Shown here piece after piece: positions 27,188-37,125 of a stretch of DNA of 64,000 nucleotides; position 1 is the stretch's first letter, and each line of letters opens with the position of its first letter. The stretch is from Qipengyuania sp. (GTDB taxonomy: Bacteria; Pseudomonadota; Alphaproteobacteria; Sphingomonadales; Sphingomonadaceae): NCBI GenBank assembly GCA_019745075.1, contig JAIETR010000003.1, positions 87,424 to 151,423 of the forward strand, written 5' to 3'. Position numbers and translations under genes: made by a program. The notes beneath the pieces were generated by a model. It was not told where the DNA came from, made no database searches, and was given only the letters and a program-made list of their open reading frames with translations.

Positions 27188-27964
27188 CTATGCCCGAATC
27201 CAGACGTGGTTGCGGTGATAAGCAAGGTAGGGCCGATGCTCATCACGTAGCACCAGCCTCGGCGACCCTTTGAGGACCAGCGCTTCATGCGCGGCACTTT
27301 CCAAGCGGGGAGAGGTCAAAGCCTTTCCATCGTCATCGAATGTCACCAGGCCGGCATCGAATGCGGCGTCCCACAAGGCAGACAGCAGAAGTCCGTTATG
27401 CACGTCGAGCCGTTGAGCGTCCGTCTCACAGCGAGCCCATGGCATCATATGCGACGCTCGCAGGAGATCGGAACTGGATATCCCGCTCAACGGGCAACGC
27501 CCATTCCAATACTCCATCAGGGCATCTCGAAAAATGTTCTGCCCGATCCTGAACTTCTGTGCGCGCTCACCTTCGGTATCGCCAATGCCCGCGACGGCCT
27601 TCTCATATTTCTCAAGAGGAAAATTCGGGAGGCTGACCGATAGACGGTACACAGCCTGGACCCCGGCATGCAGATCATCACGGGTGGCAAACACGAAGGC
27701 CGCTGCATGGCCCTTGGCACACGGGGATGCACGCGGGGCGTCCAGAGTTCGCGCCACGCCCTGGTGCATGACAGACAGAAAGAACGGCCCGGAGGAACTC
27801 GCGGCAGCCAGTCCGATTTCGGCCGGTGCGCTGGCCGAACGGAAAAAGATCCAGCCGGCAGCTTCTTCGGGACCGATCCGGTAGCCATGCTCGTTTGCCG
27901 CATCGCGTAGCTCCGAGAGCAGCGCGAACGGATAGGTCATCAAACGGGTCTCCGCGGCCGTCAT
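27188..27964 (-). CDS. HNH endonuclease, last gene of the YprA/DUF1998 operon
   Basis: A 258-residue predicted nuclease. The C-terminal third has an HNH_2-type fold: IFRDALMEYWNGRCPLSG, the ASHMMPWARCETDAQR segment with the metal-binding His, VHNGLLLSALWDAAFDAGLVTFDDDG. In many relatives a His occupies the position of the Trp in ALWDAAFD; here it is Trp, so one usual motif residue may be missing. The N-terminal half has no recognised domain. Its ATG overlaps the stop of the ATPase gene by four bases, so the two are coupled and probably work together as ATPase plus nuclease. Confidence 0.85.
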   Translation of the reverse strand: MTAAETRLMTYPFALLSELRDAANEHGYRIGPEEAAGWIFFRSASAPAEIGLAAASSSGPFFLSVMHQGVARTLDAPRASPCAKGHAAAFVFATRDDLHAGVQAVYRLSVSLPNFPLEKYEKAVAGIGDTEGERAQKFRIGQNIFRDALMEYWNGRCPLSGISSSDLLRASHMMPWARCETDAQRLDVHNGLLLSALWDAAFDAGLVTFDDDGKALTSPRLESAAHEALVLKGSPRLVLRDEHRPYLAYHRNHVWIRA

Positions 27965-29943
27965 AGGTCGACCCCCAGCAAGCGCTGCGCGGGCGGATCG
28001 CCGTACATCTTGAGCTGTAGATACGGGGGCTCTCTGAATTCAGCCGGAGGAGCCGTAGTGGTCGTAATGATGTACTGAAACAGCGGCGTTCCGCCGATGC
28101 GTTCCAATTCTTCGGCGATGTCGAATAGCCTTCCGTAGATCGATAGACCAAGGTCGGCCTCACGCGGGCTGTCATGCAACAAGAAGGGCGGGACCCGTGT
28201 CGTCCCCTCAATACTGAGACACATCGCAGCTAGGTCAAACGCCAGGACTTTGAGCGACTCGATCGCCGCCGTCGTGCGGTCGCCTCCCATATCGACCGAA
28301 AGCTCAATTCCATTGCCAGAGAGCGCAATGCGACCTCTCGCGTCGTGCCCCACCAACCGTCGAACTATCGGATCGAATTTCTCGCTCATCCGACCGAATA
28401 CGCGCGCTTGTTTGTCGCGAAACGCCCCGAGCCGCTCTCTTTCAGCATCGAGTTTCGCGCCTAGCTCGCGAAGGCGCTTTACCGCCTCATCCTGAGCGCC
28501 GATGAGATCGGCCACACGCTCAACATCGTCCTGGACCCTGCGAGCCGTGTACCACGCCGCCTCCCGGGTATCGCGCGCCTTCTCTATCGCACCAACACGA
28601 ATGGCAGCTTGATCCAACTGCTGCTTGGCGAGCGCAATCAGCTGGAGAACCCGCACGCTTTCTTGGCGCAGGCCTTCGAGGCGCTTACCTTGTGCCTCGA
28701 AATCCGCCCGACGTTGAGTCCAACGCTGTCGGCATGCTTCGGCGTCGGGTATTTTGTGGGAGAGCTTGCACCCTTCAGCCAAAGCCCGATCAATCGGCAC
28801 TTCACAAATTGGGCAGATCGGGCTCTCCGCCTCGGCTTGCGAATAGGAAAGCCCGGGCAGTTCCCCTTGGATCTCGCTCAATACTCGCTGTTCGATCGGG
28901 ATCGATGTTTCAATCCGGATGCGTTCTCCATCGAGACGAATCCATTCAAGTCGTGCAGCTTCATGCTGCTCACGCGCCGTAGCGAGTTCGGCGTCGCCGC
29001 CGGCGGGAAGCTGCGTTGCAGCCCCTAGTCGCTCCCCCGCAGACTTACGCATGACATCGACCAAGAGCGGCATCTCGGGCAACGATTGGCCCGCCAAGTC
29101 AAGCGCAGCGACAAGGCGGCTTTGTGTGCGTTCGATTTCCCACCGTCGATGACCGATCTCCTGATCAAGGGATCGACGTTGTTCGCCGAGGCTATTCACT
29201 TCACCGCGTGTCGTTTGTTCCTCTGGCGTGATCGCCATCAGGAAGGCACGGAGCGCCTCGAGCCTCGGCCCCTTTTCCTGACCGCTCGCAGGTATGGGTG
29301 AATCCGAATCCGAAGTCGGCGACCGCCAGTCCAGAACGTCGTCGAACCGACATTCCTGGTCCCGTGTCAGCCAAGCCAAGGCGATCGGCCAAATCGGTCC
29401 ATCCGCCCGCGGGCGAACCAACCCCGCGAGTTCGGCGGTAATGACACTCTGATCGACGGCTTCGATGAAGGGTTCAAGTCCAGTCGACGTTCCCTCGCCG
29501 GCGGCGATCTCATCGAGATTGCCATTCGCCACAGCCATATGCCGACGACGAACGCCAAGAGGCCGAACGATCGCCCAACATACCCCGTCGAGCATGACTT
29601 CGGCACCGACAATGCCGTTCAGGAATGCGGTGCCTATCCGATCCCGCTGCGGCTCCGTGGCGAAGCGATCCTCACCAAGGCAATAGCGGATCAACCTGCA
29701 GAACAGCGTCTTACCGCTGCCGTGCCCGATCGCGTTGGTCTGGTCAGCCGAAGCAGCATCATCAGCTCCGTCTGGGGACCAGACGATATTGAGGCCAGGA
29801 CGAAGGGCAACGTCTCGCACCTTTTCCCCGCCAGGCTCCTTCCAGATGACCAGACGCCGGACCCAAAGCCGCGGCCCCTCCAGCCCTTCGGCTGGCGTTA
29901 CGGTGAGGGGCTGCGGCCCTAACAGGTCAGGCTGCAGCGGCAT
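27961..29943 (-). CDS. Zinc-hook SMC/Rad50-like ATPase
   Basis: A 660-residue ABC-type ATPase. It has an N-terminal half-site with Walker A GHGSGKT at 73-79 (preceded by an unusual acidic loop), long coiled-coil arms from about 240-365 and 400-510, a CPIC hook at 377-380 as in Rad50, and a C-terminal half-site with FLLHDSPREADLG (Walker B and D-loop). The signature region is less clear. Such proteins sense or bridge DNA ends and drive nuclease partners. It overlaps the upstream methyltransferase gene by 17 bases and the HNH gene by four. The neighbour pair recalls ATPase-HNH defence pairs such as Septu, although this ATPase has a hook and longer arms. Confidence 0.82.
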   Translation of the reverse strand: MPLQPDLLGPQPLTVTPAEGLEGPRLWVRRLVIWKEPGGEKVRDVALRPGLNIVWSPDGADDAASADQTNAIGHGSGKTLFCRLIRYCLGEDRFATEPQRDRIGTAFLNGIVGAEVMLDGVCWAIVRPLGVRRRHMAVANGNLDEIAAGEGTSTGLEPFIEAVDQSVITAELAGLVRPRADGPIWPIALAWLTRDQECRFDDVLDWRSPTSDSDSPIPASGQEKGPRLEALRAFLMAITPEEQTTRGEVNSLGEQRRSLDQEIGHRRWEIERTQSRLVAALDLAGQSLPEMPLLVDVMRKSAGERLGAATQLPAGGDAELATAREQHEAARLEWIRLDGERIRIETSIPIEQRVLSEIQGELPGLSYSQAEAESPICPICEVPIDRALAEGCKLSHKIPDAEACRQRWTQRRADFEAQGKRLEGLRQESVRVLQLIALAKQQLDQAAIRVGAIEKARDTREAAWYTARRVQDDVERVADLIGAQDEAVKRLRELGAKLDAERERLGAFRDKQARVFGRMSEKFDPIVRRLVGHDARGRIALSGNGIELSVDMGGDRTTAAIESLKVLAFDLAAMCLSIEGTTRVPPFLLHDSPREADLGLSIYGRLFDIAEELERIGGTPLFQYIITTTTAPPAEFREPPYLQLKMYGDPPAQRLLGVDL

Positions 29944-32900
29944 CGGCTATCCACCTCTGTATCTCATCCGGCAGCGAATTCACCGCTGTGCCGAGATCGA
30001 TGTCTTTCAACGCCTCCAACACGAAGCCGGCGCGGCCGTCTGGCCAACTTGATGTATCAATCGCATCGAGTCCGGGACCCGGTGCCCACGTACCGTCATC
30101 GAGGTTCTCAATCAGCCGTCCATTGCCGCGATGATTGCGGACAGCCGCTCCCCACGCGGCGTTGTTTCGCGTCGCGAACGCTGCGACATTCCCTGTGAGC
30201 GGATCAGCTTCGGCGCCCACCAGGCGGCGCCATTCTGTCGCTTGAGCGTCTGGCAAAAGGGGAACGAACAACCGTGGCTCCAAGACCAGCGCGGCCGCGA
30301 GGCGGACATCCCTGCTTGGTATTGGAGCGCCTACCGCTTTGAGGATGGCCGCCAGCGCCGCACCAACGTCGCCAGGTTGCGGCTGCGCGGGACGAGCCCA
30401 CATGCCGTCCGGTAGAACTGTCAGCGGGGGCCTTTGAACCTCGATTGCGCCTGTATCGATTTGTATTCCCGCCAGCCTGTCCCAGGCTTCCAAAACCAGT
30501 CGCTGCGTCCGATACTCGTTGAACTCCCGCATTTCACGATTGCGCAGCGCCTTGAAGGTCTCGACGTCACATTCCTTACCCATTATGTTCACGGGATCGA
30601 GGATGTAGAGCATCTCTTGCTTGTTCAGGCCGTACACCTCTCGGGCGACAAGAACGTCGATCTCAGCCGCAATTTCCGATCGGCGAGTTGGATCTTCCTC
30701 AACGTGCAAAGATTCCGAGATAAGCCCCGCCTCAACGGCACCACGTCGGAATTCTTCCATTTCCTGGCCAACAGCACAAAGCGAGTAGACTCGTGAAAGT
30801 ATTTCCTGTGCACCCGGCGTTGCGCCAAAATCCCTTGGAAAGGGCAACGTATCAACAATGGAATGCGCAAGATTCAGAGAAACGCGCTTTCTAACAATAA
30901 AATCCATGCAAAGAGAATTTGCACATCCGATAAACAATAGGTCATATCTTGCGTCCCCATCCTCAAATACAACCGTGGGAACACTGTTTCCGCACACGAC
31001 TCCTTTCGGTATGAAAGCAGTTATCAGACTGCGTTCATTAGTCGGACTTGCAACCCAACCATATGCAACTCGGAACCTCTCTACCCTCGTCTTTCTCGAT
31101 TCGGACAATGCGTTGGCCTGGACATACCATTGTGGACAGATTGCCTTAGGCGCGGCGCCAAATGGCAGATCGTTCCAAAGCGCTCCACGTCCGCGTCCGG
31201 AACTATATGCTTTCGCTCGATAATCATACAGGTCGATCATCCTACCTTCGAATAGGGGGATATCTTTGTCGTCCTCTGAAAACGCTTCGCGATCATTAGT
31301 CATATCAATTTCGCGCATATAAGATCTGTAAATAGATCCTTCGATCTTCTCGCCAAGTGTCGGATATCGCGCATACATCTTGTTACAAATATCGATGTCC
31401 TCCTGCGCGGAGAACTCCATTACTGTCCTCGCATCGGGAGAAAATTGAGTAACTAGGTCGCTTGGTATGCTGAGTGTGCGACCTTCCGAGAAATCTCTAA
31501 GTTTCTCGATGCTATTAACTCGGAATGCCGCTCCGAACTCTACAGTTCGGCCATCTCGCCAAGCAACGTAAAGGCAAAATTTGGAGCGGGTGTCGATAGA
31601 AGGGAACCAGATTCCCTTGGTGTTCTCGAAACCCGCAAGCTTATCCAATCGTCGGTGATCGAAGAGCTCACCGCGGATCGCGGTGGCATTAGCGCCATTA
31701 TAAAGGCCTTCCGGCACGAATTGCGCTGCCACCCGGCCTGGTCGCGTCAGAGCAAGCGCGGTCTCAACAAACATGCGATAGATATTGAAATCACCTTTGC
31801 CTAGGTTGCCCTCTGCGAAGAGGCGGTAGCGTCCGCTTGACTTCATGAAATGCACGATCGCGTAAAGATCGCGGCAATATTCTTCCCAACGGGCCGCGAT
31901 GGAACCATCTTCGAGAAATCGCTCGAATGCGACCTTCTGATCCGGCGGGGACATGAAGCGAACCTGAGGGTCGTAGACTGAAAAGAACTCCTTGTGGTCC
32001 GGGCTCATTTTTTCCCAAGGTGGGTTGCCGATGACAACGTCAAATCCACCCCGCGCCATCACATCGGCGAAGGCAATCGGCCAATGAAAGAAACCGTAAT
32101 GAGCGGCCAGATCAGCAGCCGCGCCGGAGAGCGGTCCAAATGGCTCTTGTCCACGCAGGAGTTCCCACATCGTGCCCGATGTCGCGACCGTTTCGGCGCC
32201 GCGTCGTGGCAGACCATCAGGTCCCGCATATTGTCCACCTTGGATCTTCGGCGCGAAGAAGGTTGAGGTCCAGAGATCGCAGGCGCGCTCCACCGTCCAG
32301 GCGGCAGCGCCGCGGCTCATAAGCGCCTCGAAGCGGGACCGCTTCTCCGCGATTTGATCAACGGTCTCTTCGGGCATATCAGCCAGCGAAGCAAGATCGC
32401 GGGCCAGGTCCTTTTGGCGATTGAAGCCAAAGCCGCTTTCAATGCGGCCACGTTCAGTTTGCTCACGACGATTTTTGGCTTTGTAGTGATTGACTACTTC
32501 GCGGTCATCGCCGTTTAGCAGCTTATAGGCATCGTCGGGGATACCCTCCCCCAGCACAGTTAGATCGAAGACCCCAACGAGGCTGTCACCACATCGGATG
32601 TGGCTGTCGAGGAAAGTCAGCGGCTTGCCCGGTTCGACCGCCTCGATCCACATGGCCACCTTGGCCAATTCCACGGCCATGGGATTGCGGTCGACACCAT
32701 GAATGCAATGGCGCGCGACATCGCGCATCGCAGCGGGATAGTCTGGCGCTTCGCTATCTCGCAGCAACGCTACCCGCGTAGCCATCCTTCGCGCGGCGCC
32801 AAGAAGGAAATGGCCAGAGCCACAAGCTGGATCGATGACGGATAGCTTGAGAATCGCGTCGACGCCGCCTTCAGCCTCGGCCCGTGCGAGCACGGGATCG

Positions 32901-34342
32901 AGAGTATTGTCGAGCAAGGTTTGAACCAAGCTGTCCGGCGTATAGTAGCTGCCGCTGATCTTGCGTGCATTCCCGCGTGCCTCGTTTCCGCCCGCAAAGC
33001 AGAAACGTCGGCCATTATCTTCACGCGTGGGTACAAGTTCGAGGAGACCTTCGTATACCGAACCCAACTCTTCCGTCGCCATATCACGCCAGTTGATACG
33101 GACGCGGCGCCCATCCTCGATCAACCAGCTTAGATGGAAGACCGCGCGCAGAAACGCCCTATTGGGCAACTTCGCCTCGTCGAGATCGGGAGTCTGGCCC
33201 CGCGCGAACAGGCTCCCAAGTGGCGGCAGCCCCAAGAGCCTTTCGCCGCGCTCCAACCCTCGGAAGACGATCTTCGCGCCTTCCCAGGCATCCTGATGAT
33301 GGTCGTGAGCGGATCGGCGGGCCGAGCGTTCGCGCATGTGGCCGAAGCCGTAGGCCGAGGCGTAGAGGTCGCGTGATGTGGCCGATGCATCCGGTCCGTG
33401 CAGAAGATCGCGATCCTCTGACACGGCAAGGAAGATCAGCCTGTAGACGACGCGCAGAAGCTGCTCGAACCACCCTTGGATGCTGAGGCGATTCTCATCC
33501 AGCTTTGCCCGAAGGTCCGGATTTGCGTCCAAGAAGCCCTGCCCGAGCGCGAGGAGCGCCTCTTCGACACTCTCCCCGAGCCTTTCGCGCGCCGCCGTGC
33601 CGGCTCTCAGCCCGGCCTCACGCCACCGTTCGAGAGTGCAATCGACAGCCGGCGCGTGCTCGCCACCAAAGCGCGTTGCATGGATCAGCAGCCACGTTGC
33701 GGTGAAGTCTGCGAACATCTCGTCGCGGAAAATCGCTCCGAGATCAGCTTCGATATAAGCGGGACGGGTAAAACTGGCGTTGTCCCGCATGAGACGGACA
33801 CGATCGCCGGCGAAGACCATGCCCCACAAGAAGTCGGGGTTGGCGTTCAACCAGTCCTGAAGCAGTACGCCGGGCGAACGCCGCGGGATCGTCCCATCAT
33901 GGTCATCGCCTAGCTGCGGAAGCGCCTTGGTGAATGCCTCACCGTCCGGCACCGGGGCCGCAACCACGACAGGCACCCGGCCGCCCTTGGCCTCAAGGGT
34001 GACGCGATAGGTATGCCCATCCCTGTGATGAACATTGGGACCGTGCAGAGCTTCAAATCCGAACGCTTCCTCGAGGAGGCTTTTTACGAAGGCGGTGGTC
34101 TGAATCACATTGGGCGTCGGCAACCTGGCATACGCCTGCCAGTGGGCTTGGCCGATCCTGAAATAGCGGGTGATTTCGTCCCGCAGATTCGTCCCCTTCG
34201 GGCAGCCATAATCGGCGGCCGCCTTCTGATCCGGCGCCGTAGCGGCGATGACCGCCACCTGATCCGGCGAAATGAGTCCGCCCTCGATTGAGACCGCGAT
34301 GAGCCCGATGTCGGCGACACGCTTGAGATGGCGAGCCATCAT
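29927..34342 (-). CDS. Large N6-adenine DNA methyltransferase (DISARM DrmMI / type IIG-like)
   Basis: A 1471-residue protein. The gamma-class adenine methyltransferase core is clear: [20 protein letters not shown] motif [12 protein letters not shown] at 504-515, [18 protein letters not shown], and catalytic motif IGNPPW with NPPW at 773-776. The N-terminal 450 residues are typical of long type IIG, PglX and DrmMI enzymes; I see no clear PD-ExK nuclease motif in them. The C-terminal third should hold the target-recognition domain; DNA from about 30780 to 31560 (residues about 927-1187) is much more AT-rich than its flanks, which suggests exchange. It overlaps the SNF2 gene by ATGA. Most likely it marks self DNA for the operon. 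Confidence 0.87.
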   Translation of the reverse strand: MMARHLKRVADIGLIAVSIEGGLISPDQVAVIAATAPDQKAAADYGCPKGTNLRDEITRYFRIGQAHWQAYARLPTPNVIQTTAFVKSLLEEAFGFEALHGPNVHHRDGHTYRVTLEAKGGRVPVVVAAPVPDGEAFTKALPQLGDDHDGTIPRRSPGVLLQDWLNANPDFLWGMVFAGDRVRLMRDNASFTRPAYIEADLGAIFRDEMFADFTATWLLIHATRFGGEHAPAVDCTLERWREAGLRAGTAARERLGESVEEALLALGQGFLDANPDLRAKLDENRLSIQGWFEQLLRVVYRLIFLAVSEDRDLLHGPDASATSRDLYASAYGFGHMRERSARRSAHDHHQDAWEGAKIVFRGLERGERLLGLPPLGSLFARGQTPDLDEAKLPNRAFLRAVFHLSWLIEDGRRVRINWRDMATEELGSVYEGLLELVPTREDNGRRFCFAGGNEARGNARKISGSYYTPDSLVQTLLDNTLDPVLARAEAEGGVDAILKLSVIDPACGSGHFLLGAARRMATRVALLRDSEAPDYPAAMRDVARHCIHGVDRNPMAVELAKVAMWIEAVEPGKPLTFLDSHIRCGDSLVGVFDLTVLGEGIPDDAYKLLNGDDREVVNHYKAKNRREQTERGRIESGFGFNRQKDLARDLASLADMPEETVDQIAEKRSRFEALMSRGAAAWTVERACDLWTSTFFAPKIQGGQYAGPDGLPRRGAETVATSGTMWELLRGQEPFGPLSGAAADLAAHYGFFHWPIAFADVMARGGFDVVIGNPPWEKMSPDHKEFFSVYDPQVRFMSPPDQKVAFERFLEDGSIAARWEEYCRDLYAIVHFMKSSGRYRLFAEGNLGKGDFNIYRMFVETALALTRPGRVAAQFVPEGLYNGANATAIRGELFDHRRLDKLAGFENTKGIWFPSIDTRSKFCLYVAWRDGRTVEFGAAFRVNSIEKLRDFSEGRTLSIPSDLVTQFSPDARTVMEFSAQEDIDICNKMYARYPTLGEKIEGSIYRSYMREIDMTNDREAFSEDDKDIPLFEGRMIDLYDYRAKAYSSGRGRGALWNDLPFGAAPKAICPQWYVQANALSESRKTRVERFRVAYGWVASPTNERSLITAFIPKGVVCGNSVPTVVFEDGDARYDLLFIGCANSLCMDFIVRKRVSLNLAHSIVDTLPFPRDFGATPGAQEILSRVYSLCAVGQEMEEFRRGAVEAGLISESLHVEEDPTRRSEIAAEIDVLVAREVYGLNKQEMLYILDPVNIMGKECDVETFKALRNREMREFNEYRTQRLVLEAWDRLAGIQIDTGAIEVQRPPLTVLPDGMWARPAQPQPGDVGAALAAILKAVGAPIPSRDVRLAAALVLEPRLFVPLLPDAQATEWRRLVGAEADPLTGNVAAFATRNNAAWGAAVRNHRGNGRLIENLDDGTWAPGPGLDAIDTSSWPDGRAGFVLEALKDIDLGTAVNSLPDEIQRWIADAAAA

Positions 34343-37125
34343 TCGTCCTCCGGAAGGAGGACATAGAGCCCAATCACATCGGCCGGCAGAACCGGGACAA
34401 CCTCAACCGTCGCGCCACCGCGCGCAGCCTCCGTGAGCCTCAAATGGTCTTGGGACAGCACCGCCCCTCGTTCGGCGGCGAACGCTGCTATGGCGGGTTC
34501 GTAAGTTGCCAACCGCTCATGGGCACGCTGAAGCTGACGCGCGATCGCTTGCTCATCGAGATTGCCGGCTGCCTCAGGCTCCAGTAGCGCAAGCGCGGAG
34601 AGACCGGTTAGCGTGGCCTCGGCGGCCGTGCCTCCAAAAGCGAGCGCGGTCGCTTCCTCCGCCAGCAGCAGCCGATTTGTGCGGCCACTGGTGATCAGCT
34701 TGAAGCGGAGACGCAACAACAGCAGCGTCGTCATCTGATTGACGGCCCGGGTTCGCCAAGCTCCACAACGGCCGAGCGGCGGGAACGCCGCGCCGTCGGG
34801 ATCCAGCGCCCCCTCCGCCAGACTCTCCGCCAAGCCGGCGACGAGCGGATGAACCCGGCCGAGATGCGTCACTCCCGGAGCTGGATCATCCTGAAATCCA
34901 ACTCTCCGCGTCCCGCGGAGACCGCGCGCTTCCAAGCGCTCCTTGATGGCGTCGGGCATCGCATCGAGATGAACGAGCTGATGCTGCCCAGCTCTCTCCA
35001 ACGGCGCCCCGACACGCTTCAGAGCTCGATCCGTGAAACGGGCAACCTCGGTCGGCCCCCCGTTCAGAGCCCGCATCTGTCGCCATTCCGGCAAGACCTC
35101 CTCGGGCTTCAATGCGCCTTGGGCATATCGCGCGCGACTCGCCTTCGCGTTCTCCTCGGCATCGCGCCATTTGCTGTCGAGCCGCTCGCTTGTTAGGCCA
35201 AAATCGAAGGCAAGCTGCTCGCGATGCCCTCCGGCACGAAGCATGAGAGCTTGCATGAGTGCCGACGTCACGCCTTCGCTGTCCTCGGGCATGGGCACCG
35301 CGATGCCCGTAGCTTTCCGGATCGCCTCCGCCTTGCGCAAAATGACCTGCAGCACGGCTCCGTCGATGGCGCTGTTCTCGCCAAAGATCGTCACCGATCG
35401 AACGATTGGAGACTGTTGGCCAAATCGATCGACGCGCCCCTCACGCTGCTGATGGCGGGTCGGATTCCAACTGAGATCATAGTGAACGACAGCGTCGAAC
35501 AATGATTGCAGATTGACGCCTTCGGAAAGGCAGTCTGTCGCGACCAGGATTCGGCTCTCCGAGCCTTCGAGACGGTCAACCCGGGCCCGCCGCTCTTCGG
35601 GTGTCAGGCGACCGGTGACGATGGCTACATCGGCCTTTGGCCACGCCTTGCGGAGCTCTTCGCCCAGCGCCTCGGCGGTGGCGATAAACCGGCAGAAAAT
35701 AACAGGCGTCGCGCCGTCTCGGAGCAGGACCTTCAAGACCTTCAACAGCCGGGCGACCTTGGGGTCCTCCGCACGGCGCGCATCGAGCGTCTCCGCCATC
35801 GCGATCAACTCGCCGAGTTCGGCCCGTTCTTCGGCATCGGCAGTGGCGGTTCCAGGTTCGAGATCACCTTGGTCGAGAAGACCTTCATCCTCGTCAAAGA
35901 CGACAGGCTGCATTGCCTCCTCGTCCGCGACCCCGCCGAGGCGATTGCGGAGCGCGCTGGCCGCAGCCGCGGGAGACGAGCCTACGCAGCGCATGAGCGC
36001 CAGCGTGCCCCAAAAAGCGAGCCGGCGGCTTCGCTGGTCGGCGCCGGCCCGCTGGGTGACCGCCAGGCAGTAGTCCAGGACGCGATCGTGTAAAGCAGCA
36101 AAGTCGCCGGTTAGGCTGAAGGACTCGTCTTTCACCTGATGGACGGGGAAAGTCCGCTCTTCGTTCCAGCCGGACTCCATAATGTCCGGCCGACGACGCT
36201 GGACATAATGCTGGGCAAGGCGGCGCGCATATCGGGCGCGGGCATTTTCGTCCCCTTGCGGGCCGCCGGCAAAATCCGGGCTGATCAGTCCCAGCAGGCG
36301 GTCAAATGCGGCTTCGTCCCCGCTATGCGGCGTCGCGGTCAACAACAGCATGTGACGCTCTTCATCAGCGATCAAGCGCTCCAGGAGTTCGAACCGCTGA
36401 TGCCGACCACGCTCGCCACCGATACAGGCATGGGCCTCATCGACGACCACCAGCGACGGGCAGGCACGCGCGAACTCGTCACGTCGGCTGTCGGCCTTGA
36501 TGTAATCAAGACTGACGACGGTGTGGGGATACGCCTCAAAGAGGCTTTGCGCGGCTGGCAGCCCGCGCTCAAGGCTACGAGCCCTGGCCGATGTGACGGC
36601 CACGGCATCGATATCGAATTTCTCGGCGAGTTCGCCGACCCATTGCTCGACGAGGTGCGGCGGACAGAGAACCGAAAAGCGATCGATCAGGCCACGATCA
36701 AGCATCTCACGAACGATGAGGCCGGCTTCAATCGTTTTACCGATACCAACATCGTCAGCGATCAGCAGGCGCACGACAGGGAGCTTCAGCGCCATCATCA
36801 ACGGCACCAACTGATAAGCACGAGGCTCGACGCCAAGATGAGCGGCGCTGCGGAAAGGGCCAGCTCCGCGACGAAGCGACAGACGCAAGGCGTCTGCTAA
36901 GAGGCGCGCACCATCCTGAGTGTCCCGCTGATCGAGCTGGGGCGGCGAAAACCGAGCGGGCCTCACCGGGATTGCTTCGAGCGCGAGCGCGATCCGCTGC
37001 GCGTCGGCCTCCGACCCTGAAAGCGGCCGGACGTTGAGGATGTCATCGTCAGGCGACGGCAGGACGACCCATTCGCGTCCTCGCACCTCGACAAGATCAC
37101 CCGGTGAAAATCGTACTGCGTCCAC
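34339..37125 (-). CDS. SNF2-family helicase (DISARM DrmD-like)
   Basis: A 928-residue SNF2-type ATPase starting at GTG 37125. An SH3-like start (FSPGDLVEVRGREWVVLPS) precedes the helicase core: Walker A DDVGIGKT at 124-131, VVVDEAHACIG, LLTATPHSGDE, then the second lobe PVIFCRFIATAEALGEEL, ATDCLSEGVNLQ and HQQREGRVDRFGQQ. The C-terminal 350 residues are Ala/Arg/Glu-rich and without clear motif. This layout and its place next to a DrmMI-like methylase match DrmD of class 1 DISARM. Its start shares one base with the stop of the upstream YprA-like gene, so translation is coupled. Confidence 0.85.
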   Translation of the reverse strand: MDAVRFSPGDLVEVRGREWVVLPSPDDDILNVRPLSGSEADAQRIALALEAIPVRPARFSPPQLDQRDTQDGARLLADALRLSLRRGAGPFRSAAHLGVEPRAYQLVPLMMALKLPVVRLLIADDVGIGKTIEAGLIVREMLDRGLIDRFSVLCPPHLVEQWVGELAEKFDIDAVAVTSARARSLERGLPAAQSLFEAYPHTVVSLDYIKADSRRDEFARACPSLVVVDEAHACIGGERGRHQRFELLERLIADEERHMLLLTATPHSGDEAAFDRLLGLISPDFAGGPQGDENARARYARRLAQHYVQRRRPDIMESGWNEERTFPVHQVKDESFSLTGDFAALHDRVLDYCLAVTQRAGADQRSRRLAFWGTLALMRCVGSSPAAAASALRNRLGGVADEEAMQPVVFDEDEGLLDQGDLEPGTATADAEERAELGELIAMAETLDARRAEDPKVARLLKVLKVLLRDGATPVIFCRFIATAEALGEELRKAWPKADVAIVTGRLTPEERRARVDRLEGSESRILVATDCLSEGVNLQSLFDAVVHYDLSWNPTRHQQREGRVDRFGQQSPIVRSVTIFGENSAIDGAVLQVILRKAEAIRKATGIAVPMPEDSEGVTSALMQALMLRAGGHREQLAFDFGLTSERLDSKWRDAEENAKASRARYAQGALKPEEVLPEWRQMRALNGGPTEVARFTDRALKRVGAPLERAGQHQLVHLDAMPDAIKERLEARGLRGTRRVGFQDDPAPGVTHLGRVHPLVAGLAESLAEGALDPDGAAFPPLGRCGAWRTRAVNQMTTLLLLRLRFKLITSGRTNRLLLAEEATALAFGGTAAEATLTGLSALALLEPEAAGNLDEQAIARQLQRAHERLATYEPAIAAFAAERGAVLSQDHLRLTEAARGGATVEVVPVLPADVIGLYVLLPEDE

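Noticed and set aside
29927..34342. BREX PglX as identity of the large methyltransferase
   Set aside because: No PglZ, BrxC or BrxL gene is near; DrmD-like and YprA-like helicases next to it fit a DISARM-type context better.
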